Origin: Gudongella sp034004165
GTDB lineage: Bacteria; Bacillota; Clostridia; Tissierellales; Tissierellaceae
DNA: 29,432 nucleotides
NCBI GenBank assembly: GCA_034004165.1
Contig: JAVEXI010000022.1
Location: forward strand, 1 to 29,432
Direction: 5' to 3'
The notes under the pieces: model-generated
What the model saw: only the letters and a program-made list of their open reading frames with translations
What the model was told of the DNA's origin: nothing
Databases searched by the model: none
Translations under genes and position numbers: made by a program
In this document: positions 21,530-28,824 of the stretch, piece after piece
How positions within the stretch are numbered: the stretch's first letter is position 1
Layout: every line of letters begins with the position of its first letter

Positions 21530-22253
21530 TTACAGAGTAGGCACTATAGTTGAAAATAATGAGATAAGCAAAAATATTTTCAAAATAAGGCTTATGGGTG
21601 GATTTGCCGGAGAACCTGGACAGTTTTACATGCTCAGAGGCTGGGAAGGCACTGATCCTTTTCTATCGAGACCCATAAGCATATCTGATGCCTTAGATGG
21701 CGAATTGACTATGCTTTATGAGGTTAAGGGCATGGGAACTCATATTATATCTCAGCTTAAGGAAGGCGACAGTCTGGAGCTTTTAGGGCCACTTGGAACT
21801 GGGTTTCCTAATGTAGAAGGTAAAAGAGTTGCAATCGTTGCAGGAGGCATAGGAATTGCTCCGATGTTATACCTTGCGAAGAAACTGCAAAGTGAAGCAG
21901 ATTTATTCGTAGGATTTAGAAGTGGCTCATATTACACAGACGAATTCAAAAATTATGTGAAAGATATAAAAATATCTACTGAAGATGGCTCAATAGGGCA
22001 TAAGGGTTATGTCACAGAAATTTTTAATCCAGAGGATTATGATGTGGTGTTCTCCTGTGGTCCAATGCCAATGATGAATGCAGTTGGAAATAAATGCAAA
22101 GGAAAGACAAAGGTTTACGTTTCTCTGGAGAGCCATATGGCTTGTGGAATAGGAATTTGCCTGGGGTGTACAGTTCCTACTGTGAGAGGTATGGAACGGG
22201 TTTGCATGGAAGGACCTGTATTTTCTGCAGAGGAGGTGCTGCTGGGTGACTAA
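21519..22253 (+). CDS. pyrK: Dihydroorotate dehydrogenase B, electron transfer subunit
   Basis: PyrK passes electrons from the PyrD flavin to NAD+ through FAD and a [2Fe-2S] cluster. The 244-residue protein has an N-terminal FAD barrel (PGQFYMLRGW, DPFLSRPISI), an NAD domain with AGGIGIAPML, and a C-terminal cluster site C209-GIGI-C214-LG-C217 ... C229. I chose TTG 21519, eight bases behind AGGGAGGA; TTG 21513 is only two bases away and would add two residues. It overlaps the end of pyrF by 11 bp and pyrD by 8 bp. Its presence means the organism uses the NAD-linked class 1B enzyme, usual for anaerobic Firmicutes. Confidence 0.94.
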   Translation: MKDNYRVGTIVENNEISKNIFKIRLMGGFAGEPGQFYMLRGWEGTDPFLSRPISISDALDGELTMLYEVKGMGTHIISQLKEGDSLELLGPLGTGFPNVEGKRVAIVAGGIGIAPMLYLAKKLQSEADLFVGFRSGSYYTDEFKNYVKDIKISTEDGSIGHKGYVTEIFNPEDYDVVFSCGPMPMMNAVGNKCKGKTKVYVSLESHMACGIGICLGCTVPTVRGMERVCMEGPVFSAEEVLLGD

Positions 22254-23148
22254 AGTAAAATTTTGTGGGATTGAATTTAAGAATCCGGTCATCGGTGCTT
22301 CCGGCACATTTGGATTTGGCAGAGAGCTTTCAGAGTACTTTGACCTTTCGCTTTTAGGTGGCATATCGACAAAAGGGCTTACTCTTGAAGCAAGACCTGG
22401 CAACAAAGGTCAGAGAATATATGAAACACCATCAGGAGTGATGAACAGCATAGGACTTCAAAATCCAGGAGTACAGGGTTTTATAGATTCTGAGTGGTCT
22501 TTCTTAGAGAATAAAAACCTAGTTACACTAGTCAACCTTGGTGGAGGAACAGTTGAGGACTACGTAGAAGGAGCAATACTTCTAGAGGATATAGATGCTC
22601 CCATTATAGAACTGAATATTTCCTGCCCAAATGTAAAGGAAGGCGGGATGGCATTTGGAATTCAGTGTACACCGGCAGCTATTGTTGTAGAAGCAGTGAG
22701 AAAAGTTACTACAAAGAAGCTTGTTGTCAAGCTATCGCCAAATGCTGAAAATATAAAGGAAATGGCATATACATGTGTAGAGGCTGGAGCTGATGGACTA
22801 TCTCTAGTAAATACTTTTAATGCTCTAGCAATCGATGTAAAGAGCAGAAAACCTGTATTCAACAATATTACAGCGGGATTGTCAGGGCCAGCAATAAAGC
22901 CTATAGCTCTGAGAATGGTATACGAAGTAGCAACCACTGTAGATGTACCCATCATAGGAATTGGGGGTATTGCCAGTGCTGAAGATGCAATAGAATTTAT
23001 AATGGCTGGAGCAAGTCTAGTTCAGGTAGGGAGTGCCAATTTCAGAAAACCTGACATTTGCATAGATATTGTGAAGGGCATTGAGGATTATATGACTGCT
23101 GAAGGAATAAAAGACCTTGAAGAAATAAGGGGAATAATTTGGAGGTAA
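22246..23148 (+). CDS. pyrD: Dihydroorotate dehydrogenase B, catalytic subunit
   Basis: PyrD (class 1B) oxidises dihydroorotate to orotate with FMN in a heterotetramer with PyrK. The 300-residue barrel has GASGTFGFGRELSEYFDLS, IELNISCPNVKEGG with catalytic C127, and IIGIGGIASAEDAIEFIMAGASLVQVGSA binding the FMN phosphate. The start is GTG 22246, seven bases after AGGAGGTG, overlapping pyrK by 8 bp. It is followed after 4 bp by pyrE. Confidence 0.95.
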   Translation: MTKVKFCGIEFKNPVIGASGTFGFGRELSEYFDLSLLGGISTKGLTLEARPGNKGQRIYETPSGVMNSIGLQNPGVQGFIDSEWSFLENKNLVTLVNLGGGTVEDYVEGAILLEDIDAPIIELNISCPNVKEGGMAFGIQCTPAAIVVEAVRKVTTKKLVVKLSPNAENIKEMAYTCVEAGADGLSLVNTFNALAIDVKSRKPVFNNITAGLSGPAIKPIALRMVYEVATTVDVPIIGIGGIASAEDAIEFIMAGASLVQVGSANFRKPDICIDIVKGIEDYMTAEGIKDLEEIRGIIWR

Positions 23149-23152
23149 TGAA

Positions 23153-23707
23153 ATGATAATTGATCTGTTAAGAGAGTCAGAAGCTTTGCTAGAAGGACAT
23201 TTTTTACTGTCTTCAGGCAAGCACAGCAATAAGTACATTCAATGCGCTAAGCTGCTTCAATACCCTGACCGTGCGGAAAAAGTTGTACAAAAAGTAGTGG
23301 AAAAACTTGAAGGTATGGATATAGATGTGGTAGTAGGACCTGCCATGGGTGGAATAATTGTAGCCTACGAGCTGGGAAGACAGCTTGGGAAACCTGCATT
23401 TTTTACAGAGCGCGAAGAAGGAGAGATGACACTTAAAAGAGGATTTTCCATAGAAAAAGGGCAAAAGGTTCTCATCGCTGAAGATGTAATTACTACAGGA
23501 AAATCGTCCTTTGAAGCCATATCAGTTGTAGAGAGACTAGGTGGAGAAGTAGTAGGTATTGCAGCACTGGTAGACAGAACCAGTGGAGATCTGAAATACC
23601 CAGTATATGCAGCAGAAAAGCTAGTTGTAGAATCTTATGACAAAGACGACTGCCCTCTATGTAAAGAGAATATACCTATTGTAAAGCCAGGAAGCAGAAA
23701 GTTCTAG
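23153..23707 (+). CDS. pyrE: Orotate phosphoribosyltransferase
   Basis: PyrE joins orotate and PRPP to give OMP. The 184-residue protein has FLLSSGKHSNKYIQCAKLLQ near the N-terminus, VGPAMGGIIVAYELG, the flexible loop FTEREEGEMTLKRGF, and the PRPP-binding motif VLIAEDVITTGKSS (106-119). The C-terminal cysteines (DDCPLCKEN) are seen in the longer clostridial-type subgroup. ATG 23153 follows TTTGGAGGTAATGAA and the pyrD stop by four bases. It is the last pyr gene; 25 bp separate it from the acpS-nnrD fusion. Confidence 0.94.
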   Translation: MIIDLLRESEALLEGHFLLSSGKHSNKYIQCAKLLQYPDRAEKVVQKVVEKLEGMDIDVVVGPAMGGIIVAYELGRQLGKPAFFTEREEGEMTLKRGFSIEKGQKVLIAEDVITTGKSSFEAISVVERLGGEVVGIAALVDRTSGDLKYPVYAAEKLVVESYDKDDCPLCKENIPIVKPGSRKF

Positions 23708-23732
23708 GTAACAGCAATTTTGGAGGACTGTA

Positions 23733-24947
23733 ATGAATATTCGTACAGGAATAGATATTGTTGGTAATAAGAGAGTAGAGAGGCTCCTTTTAAATAAGAG
23801 AGCCAGTTTTTATAGGAGAATATTCACAGAAGCAGAGCAGGATTATTTAGAAATGAGAAATCACAATCCTTTAACTGCAGCTGGAATGTTTGCCGCAAAA
23901 GAGGCCGTTTCTAAGCTCCTTGGTACTGGCATAGGGCCTATCAGTTGGAAGGATATAGAGATACTCCATGAGAATTCAGGAAGGCCATATATTAACCCGT
24001 CTCCGGTACTATTTTCTGTTATGAAGAAAATGGGCGTAGAATCAATAGAAGTATCCATCTCAAATGAAGATGAATTTTCAATTGCAATAGCAAGTGCATT
24101 GCATAAAGAAACAATTGTAATTCCATCTGATATGCAATATAGACTTCCAGCAAGAAATTTGGATTCACATAAGGGAGATTACGGCAGAGTTGGCATAATT
24201 GGAGGAAGCCCTGGAATGACTGGAGCTGTGCACCTTGCTTCTTACGGAGCGCTAAAAAGTGGGGCTGGCTTGGTGTATTCTATAGTGGAGTTAGGGCTTG
24301 GAAGCACCATTGCATCCTATTCGCCCGAAGTGATAACAAAGGAAGCTGATGACCTCTATGTATACAAACTTGCTCTGGAAAACCTCGATGTGCTGGTAGT
24401 AGGGCCTGGGCTGGGAATTGACAAGAAAAAGAAAGAACTTGTCGAGGAAGTGCTTTTAAGCTTTCAAAACCCAGTCGTAATCGATGCAGATGGATTAAAC
24501 ATTCTATCTGAAAACATCTCGATTCTCAGGCATTTAAAACAACCAGTAATCGTCACTCCGCACCCTGGAGAAATGGCCAGACTCTTAAAAATTTCTGTTG
24601 AAGAAGTACAAAGTGATAGAGAGCGATACGCTATAGAATTTGCTAAAAGTTATGGCGTGGTTACTGTGCTTAAAGGGCACAAAACGGTGGTCACTGACGG
24701 AGAAAGAGTATATATAAATGAAACTGGCAATCCAGGTATGGCTACAGCGGGAAGTGGAGATGTCTTATCAGGGATTGCAGGAACTTTGCTTGCCTACAAA
24801 GAAGAACCTTATGAGGCAGCAGTTCTGGCAGTGTTCATACATGGTATGGCTGGAGACCTTGCTAAAGCAGAAGTTGGAGAATATGGAATGGTAGCTTCGG
24901 ATATATTGAACAAAATTCCTGAAGCTATTTTAACAGTTGTAGAATAG
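23733..24947 (+). CDS. acpS/nnrD: Fused holo-ACP synthase (AcpS) and ADP-dependent NAD(P)H-hydrate dehydratase (NnrD)
   Basis: The 404-residue protein joins two enzymes. Residues 1-123 are AcpS, which attaches phosphopantetheine to acyl carrier protein: D8 in RTGIDIVGN and E57 in FAAKEAVSKLLGTG are the metal and CoA ligands. Its usual SISH ending reads SISN here. Residues about 140-404 are NnrD, a ribokinase-like repair enzyme that dehydrates damaged NAD(P)H: HKGDYGRVGIIGGSPGMTGA, VVGPGLG, VTPHPGEMARLL and NPGMATAGSGDVLSG, with the catalytic Asp. The NnrE epimerase domain, commonly fused to NnrD, is absent. ATG 23733 follows TTGGAGG. The frame is continuous, with no stop or second binding site at the junction. 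It probably shares the pyr transcript; a terminator follows. Confidence 0.88.
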   Translation: MNIRTGIDIVGNKRVERLLLNKRASFYRRIFTEAEQDYLEMRNHNPLTAAGMFAAKEAVSKLLGTGIGPISWKDIEILHENSGRPYINPSPVLFSVMKKMGVESIEVSISNEDEFSIAIASALHKETIVIPSDMQYRLPARNLDSHKGDYGRVGIIGGSPGMTGAVHLASYGALKSGAGLVYSIVELGLGSTIASYSPEVITKEADDLYVYKLALENLDVLVVGPGLGIDKKKKELVEEVLLSFQNPVVIDADGLNILSENISILRHLKQPVIVTPHPGEMARLLKISVEEVQSDRERYAIEFAKSYGVVTVLKGHKTVVTDGERVYINETGNPGMATAGSGDVLSGIAGTLLAYKEEPYEAAVLAVFIHGMAGDLAKAEVGEYGMVASDILNKIPEAILTVVE

Positions 24948-24964
24948 AGAAGTAGAATAAACGG

Positions 24965-24997
24965 CGACAGAAGAATTTCTGTCGTATTTATTTTTTT
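24965..24997 (+). terminator. Terminator after acpS-nnrD (end of the pyr transcript)
   Basis: CGACAGAA (24965-24972) pairs with TTCTGTCG (24977-24984) around GAAT; TATTTA and a run of T reach 24997. Confidence 0.85.
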
Positions 24998-25023
24998 AAA
25001 TTCAATTATTTATTTAAAAATAT

Positions 25024-25032
25024 TGTTATAAT
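25024..25032 (+). promoter_or_regulatory. Extended -10 promoter of alr
   Basis: TGTTATAAT, a perfect -10 with TGn extension, 30 bp before the alr start; the -35 region is poor. Confidence 0.6.
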
Positions 25033-25062
25033 ATATTATGGAATAAATTAAAGGAGGCTATT

Positions 25063-26235
25063 ATGGATACGAAAACTGTTAGACCTACTTATGTTGAAGT
25101 AAATCTTGACAATCTGGAACACAATTATAAAGAAATTAGAAGAGTTGTAAGGAAAGAGACAGTTGTAATGCCAGTTATAAAGGCAAATGGATATGGACAT
25201 GGAAGTATAGAGCTTGCTAGGCTATACCTTGGCATAGGAGCTGAACGATTAGCTGTGTCGCTTTTAAACGAGGGGATAGAGCTGAGAAGAGCAGGAATAG
25301 ACTGTCCTATACTCATTATGAATTACACTCCGGACTTTCAGATGATTGACGTTGCAGCAAATGATCTGATCCAGACTATATACAGGTTTGACGACGCTAA
25401 AGCACTATCAGAAGCTGCTGTTGCCATGGACAAAAAACTAAAGATTCACATAAAGATAGATACTGGAATGAGCCGGGTAGGATTTCTACCAGATGAAAAG
25501 GCAGTAGAAGACATCGTTGAAATTTACAAACTGCCAAATTTGGAAATCGAAGGAATATTTACCCACTTTGCGAAATCTGACGAAGCAGATAAAACATTTA
25601 CAAAGCTTCAGTTTGAGAGATTTATGAATGTCGTCAGTGCGTTGGAGGAAAAGGGAATTATAATCCCGATAAAGCACGTATCTAATTCAGCTGCTATTAT
25701 TGACATGCCAGAATACAACCTGGACATGGTCAGGCCAGGTATAATTCTATACGGCTATTATCCATCTGATGAGGTTATGAAAGAGAGGATAGATTTAAGG
25801 CCTGCAATGACCCTAAGAACAGTGGTTTCAAATCTAAAGACTCTTCCTCAGGACACAGGTATCAGCTACAACCATGTGTACAGAACTCCTGAAGAAGCAC
25901 AGATTGCAACGGTTCCCATAGGTTATGCTGATGGATACCCACGAACACTGACTGGCAAAGGACTTGTCGCAGTTGCAGGGAAGAGGGTAGTGATAAAGCC
26001 GAGAATTTGTATGGATCAGATAATGTTTGATGCGACTGGTCTTGGAGATATAAGCATTGGAGATGAAGTGGTATTCTTTGGTTACGGATCAAATGAATAT
26101 CCAACTGTGGATGAATTGGCTGGTATTATCGGAACTAATAGTTATGAAGTAGTTTGCATGATGGGAAGAAGGCTTCCAAGGGTATATGTAAAACGTGGAA
26201 AAGTGGTAAGAACGATAGACTATTTACTCGATTAA
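25063..26235 (+). CDS. alr: Alanine racemase
   Basis: Alr interconverts L- and D-alanine with PLP, supplying D-Ala for peptidoglycan. The 390-residue protein has K40 in VMPVIKANGYGHG carrying PLP, KIDTGMSRVGF, HVSNSAAI, the second catalytic Tyr Y269 in ISYNHVYRT, then TVPIGYADGYPR and the C-terminal GRRLPRVYV domain. ATG 25063 has AAAGGAGG five bases upstream. It has its own promoter and follows acpS-nnrD; with the downstream antitoxin-mazF pair it repeats the common Firmicutes order, supporting the assignment to the biosynthetic rather than a catabolic racemase. Confidence 0.95.
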   Translation: MDTKTVRPTYVEVNLDNLEHNYKEIRRVVRKETVVMPVIKANGYGHGSIELARLYLGIGAERLAVSLLNEGIELRRAGIDCPILIMNYTPDFQMIDVAANDLIQTIYRFDDAKALSEAAVAMDKKLKIHIKIDTGMSRVGFLPDEKAVEDIVEIYKLPNLEIEGIFTHFAKSDEADKTFTKLQFERFMNVVSALEEKGIIIPIKHVSNSAAIIDMPEYNLDMVRPGIILYGYYPSDEVMKERIDLRPAMTLRTVVSNLKTLPQDTGISYNHVYRTPEEAQIATVPIGYADGYPRTLTGKGLVAVAGKRVVIKPRICMDQIMFDATGLGDISIGDEVVFFGYGSNEYPTVDELAGIIGTNSYEVVCMMGRRLPRVYVKRGKVVRTIDYLLD

Positions 26236-26249
26236 ATAATTCCAACTGG

Positions 26250-26283
26250 TTGACACGGAATTCAATTACGTAATATAATTGAA
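26250..26283 (+). promoter_or_regulatory. Promoter of the antitoxin-mazF pair with overlapping inverted repeat
   Basis: TTGACA (26250-26255), an 18-bp spacer and TATAAT (26274-26279). TTCAATTA (26261-26268) and TAATTGAA (26276-26283) form a perfect 8-bp inverted repeat over the spacer and -10, a fitting position for autorepression by the antitoxin or complex. That role is inference. Confidence 0.6.
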
Positions 26284-26328
26284 CTGACCCTATAATTCTC
26301 TGTAATAAAGAAAGGGGGGGTTAATATA

Positions 26329-26562
26329 ATGATTGAAAGAGACTCGGGTCTCCCTATGCATATAGACAGCAATAAAGATCTTTTTGACAAGCTGGTCGCT
26401 TTGTGCAACTGCACTGAATATCGATGCAGTAAATACAAAGCGTTCATCAAGGCTTACCTCGATGTATACCAGCTGAACGTAACCCTCGCTGAAATGGGGC
26501 TGGAGCAGGATATGTCTGATCTGGCCGGATATGAAGACATACTGGAGTACGACAAAACATGA
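26329..26562 (+). CDS. Putative MazF antitoxin with unusual N-terminus
   Basis: The 77-residue protein sits exactly where the EndoAI/MazE antitoxin lies in Firmicutes, between alr and mazF, and overlaps mazF by 4 bp (ATGA). Its C-terminal half, YLDVYQLNVTLAEMGLEQD followed by MSDLAGYEDILEYD, resembles the toxin-binding tail of EndoAI-type antitoxins (Y-x-M-x3-NL-x-LAE ... YE-x-x-L), from memory. The N-terminal half, IERDSGLPMHIDSNKDLFDKL then CNCTEYRC, lacks the usual ribbon-helix-helix start (KRI-x-ISLP) and has three clustered cysteines. ATG 26329 follows AAGGGGGGG. It should neutralise MazF; whether it still binds DNA is unclear. Confidence 0.72.
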   Translation: MIERDSGLPMHIDSNKDLFDKLVALCNCTEYRCSKYKAFIKAYLDVYQLNVTLAEMGLEQDMSDLAGYEDILEYDKT

Positions 26563-26909
26563 TAATCAGGCGAGGAGACATATATTATGCAGATCTAAGT
26601 CCTGTCATTGGTTCTGAGCAGGGTGGTGTGCGGCCGATACTCGTGATTCAAAACGACGTCGGCAACAAATACAGCCCGACGATTATCGTAGCTGCCATCA
26701 CCTCTCAGATCAATAAAGCCAGACTGCCAACCCATATAGAAATAACCGGGCCGGAGCATGGTCTTCCAAAAGACTCTGTCGTGCTTTTAGAGCAGATAAG
26801 GACAATTGATAAAAAGAGATTGAGAGAAAAAATAGGGAAGTTTGACGAAGAAATGATGCGAAAAGTAGACGATGCACTAAAAATAAGCATCGGTCTGGGG
26901 AATTACTGA
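26559..26909 (+). CDS. ndoA: MazF/EndoA-type mRNA interferase toxin
   Basis: This 116-residue toxin cuts RNA at short specific sequences when freed from its antitoxin. The sequence is a standard Bacillus-like EndoA/MazF: MIIRRGDIYYADLSPVIGSEQGGVRPILVIQND at the start with the catalytic Arg near 25, VAAITSQINKARLPTHIEI (Thr/Ser of the active site), GLPKDSVVLLEQIRTIDKKRL and a C-terminal helix IGLGNY. The start ATG 26559 overlaps the antitoxin stop by 4 bp, so the two are translationally coupled. A strong hairpin follows at 26953. Cleavage specificity (UACAU in Bacillus) is not verified. Confidence 0.93.
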   Translation: MIIRRGDIYYADLSPVIGSEQGGVRPILVIQNDVGNKYSPTIIVAAITSQINKARLPTHIEITGPEHGLPKDSVVLLEQIRTIDKKRLREKIGKFDEEMMRKVDDALKISIGLGNY

Positions 26910-26952
26910 TGATTCCATTACATATCAGGCACTAATAATATATTGTGCCGAC

Positions 26953-26985
26953 AAAAAAATAGGCATTATTAATGCTTATTTTTTT
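26953..26985. terminator. Terminator after mazF
   Basis: AAAAAAATAGGCATT (26953-26967) pairs with AATGCTTATTTTTTT (26971-26985) with one G-T pair; the outer A/T arms make it able to work in either direction. Confidence 0.82.
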
Positions 26986-26994
26986 GTGCTATAG

Positions 26995-27000
26995 TATAAT
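26995..27000 (+). promoter_or_regulatory. Likely -10 box of the 27061 gene
   Basis: A perfect TATAAT 60 bp before the start codon; no good -35 is seen. A small dyad, GGTCA (27008-27012) with TGACC (27019-27023), follows the expected start. Confidence 0.4.
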
Positions 27001-27060
27001 GTAAGATGGTCAGTTATGTGACCGGATGCAAATTTACTATAAGTATAAAGGAGAGTAAAT

Positions 27061-27528
27061 ATGAAATTAAAGAGAACTATTGCTGTTATAGGCATTGCGG
27101 GTATTCTTCTTACATCAGGACTTGTGTATTCTGAACCGGGAAACGAATCTGACCCAGTGGTGGCTTTGAGCTACCTGGAAGAGAAACTTGACGAAATTAA
27201 GGATTATATAGATAGAAAAATCAAAGACAACACTGCTGCTCCTGAACAAGTCACTCAAAGCAGCTCATTGGTTGTAGTTGAGCTGTGGAATGGTCAAATG
27301 CTTATAGGTGAAGCTGGTAGTGAAATAATTCTTAGAAGTGGTTCTGCAACGGCTATAACCAGTGCCATGGGAGGCCTCTCTGACGTTACAGCAGGAGTAG
27401 ATATAGCTGAAGGACAGCAAATCCCTGAGAATCACCTGTTGATAATACCAAGAAGTGATGACAGAGGAATTTTTGTAACCAAAGACAGCACGTTTGTAAT
27501 GGTGCGTGGTGAATATACTATCAGATAG
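27061..27528 (+). CDS. Secreted protein of unknown function
   Basis: The 155-residue protein has a signal peptide (MKLKRTIAVIGIAGILLTSGLVYS, likely cleaved after residue 24) and no lipobox. An amphipathic helix follows, DPVVALSYLEEKLDEIKDYIDRKI (about 31-55), then a Thr/Gln/Ser linker and a C-terminal domain of about 85 residues with VVVELWNGQMLIGEAGSEIILRSG, AITSAMGGLSDVTAGVDIAEG and PENHLLIIPRSDDRGIFVT, probably beta-rich. I recall similar exported proteins in spore-forming Clostridia, without a known role. ATG 27061 follows AAAGGAGAG. It stands 26 bp before the UDP-sugar dehydrogenase gene and may be its operon partner, suggesting a cell-surface function. Confidence 0.8.
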   Translation: MKLKRTIAVIGIAGILLTSGLVYSEPGNESDPVVALSYLEEKLDEIKDYIDRKIKDNTAAPEQVTQSSSLVVVELWNGQMLIGEAGSEIILRSGSATAITSAMGGLSDVTAGVDIAEGQQIPENHLLIIPRSDDRGIFVTKDSTFVMVRGEYTIR

Positions 27529-27554
27529 ATGATGTCATAAGGAGAATGGCGGAT

Positions 27555-28823
27555 ATGAAAAAGATTACTGTTATAGGGCTTGGTTACATAGGGCTTCCTA
27601 CTGCTGCAGTTCTCGCAAAAGCAGGAATGGAAGTACTAGGCTATGACCTTAATAAAAGAGTCGTCGAAGCATTAAACAAAGGCGAAATAATTATTGAAGA
27701 GCCAGGTCTTGGAGAACTGGTTGAACAAGTAGTAAAAAACGGGAACTTAAAGGGCATCTCAACTCTTGAGAGCTCAGATGTGTTCATCGTATCAGTGCCG
27801 ACGCCTATAAATGCAGAAAAAAGCGCCGACATGAGCTATGTGCAAAAAGCAGTCACAGGAATCTTGAAAGTTCTTAAAAGAGGCGACATAATTATTTTAG
27901 AATCGACCTCTCCTCCAGGAGCAACGGAGGAGTACGTGGCTAAAGCAGTAAACGATTTTGGGTTAATAGCAGGAGAAGATGTGCTGATTGCACACTCTCC
28001 AGAAAGAGTATTGCCAGGCAAGATTATGACAGAACTAATAGAAAACGACAGAATTATCGGTGGAATAAATGAGAAATCTTCACTGGCAGTAAAAGCAGTT
28101 TATGAGAGTTTTGTAAAGGGAAATATTTACCTTACTGACTCACGCACAGCAGAAATGTGCAAGCTAATGGAAAATACTTTCAGAGATGTCAACATCGCCC
28201 TTGCAAATGAACTTGCAATCTTATCTGAAAACCTAGGGATAAATGCCTGGGAGGTAATAAGACTGGCGAATAAACATCCACGGGTAAATATCCATCAGCC
28301 TGGGCCTGGAGTAGGGGGACATTGTATTGCAGTAGATCCCTGGTTTGTAATAGAAGGGCAACCCGAAGGAAAACTAATAAGAACCGCAAGGGATCGAAAT
28401 GATGGAATGCCACAAAGAGTATTTGAGTCGGTATACAAATATTTAAAAGGGATAGATAATCCCAAAGTTGCAATATTCGGAGTAACATATAAGCCAGATG
28501 TTGACGACATCAGAGAGAGCCCGATACTTAAACTTATTCAGCTCTTAATAGACAGTAATAACGTAAGAGTATCCATACACGATCCACACGTGGATGGCGA
28601 GACATTCAACTTTGGAGAATATAGAAAAGAATCTGTCTATGAGGCAGCAGAAGGTGCAGACCTTCTGGTTCTTGCTGTAAACCACACTGAATATAAATCT
28701 TTAGATTTTAATGAGATTGGGAAAGTTATGAGGACAAAACAAGTTTTCGACACCAGAAATTTTTTAGACAGAGTTTTGTTAAACAATATGGGATTCAGAG
28801 TATTTCTACTGGGTAGGGGATAG
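27555..28823 (+). CDS. wecC: UDP-N-acetyl-D-mannosamine dehydrogenase (WecC-type)
   Basis: This 422-residue enzyme oxidises UDP-ManNAc (or a related UDP-hexosamine) to the uronic acid using NAD+, for surface polysaccharide. The Rossmann motif VIGLGYIGLP is at the N-terminus, VSVPTPI and LESTSPPGATE follow, and the active site is GVGGHC with catalytic C257, in GPGVGGHCIAVDPWF, the form typical of WecC rather than UDP-glucose dehydrogenase. The C-terminal NAD/sugar domain begins near FGVTYKPDVDDIRESP. ATG 27555 is preferred because GGAG is ten bases before it; ATG 27546 is one base from that site and adds three residues. A glycosyltransferase gene follows two bases after the stop. Confidence 0.9.
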   Translation: MKKITVIGLGYIGLPTAAVLAKAGMEVLGYDLNKRVVEALNKGEIIIEEPGLGELVEQVVKNGNLKGISTLESSDVFIVSVPTPINAEKSADMSYVQKAVTGILKVLKRGDIIILESTSPPGATEEYVAKAVNDFGLIAGEDVLIAHSPERVLPGKIMTELIENDRIIGGINEKSSLAVKAVYESFVKGNIYLTDSRTAEMCKLMENTFRDVNIALANELAILSENLGINAWEVIRLANKHPRVNIHQPGPGVGGHCIAVDPWFVIEGQPEGKLIRTARDRNDGMPQRVFESVYKYLKGIDNPKVAIFGVTYKPDVDDIRESPILKLIQLLIDSNNVRVSIHDPHVDGETFNFGEYRKESVYEAAEGADLLVLAVNHTEYKSLDFNEIGKVMRTKQVFDTRNFLDRVLLNNMGFRVFLLGRG

Positions 28824-28824
28824 A

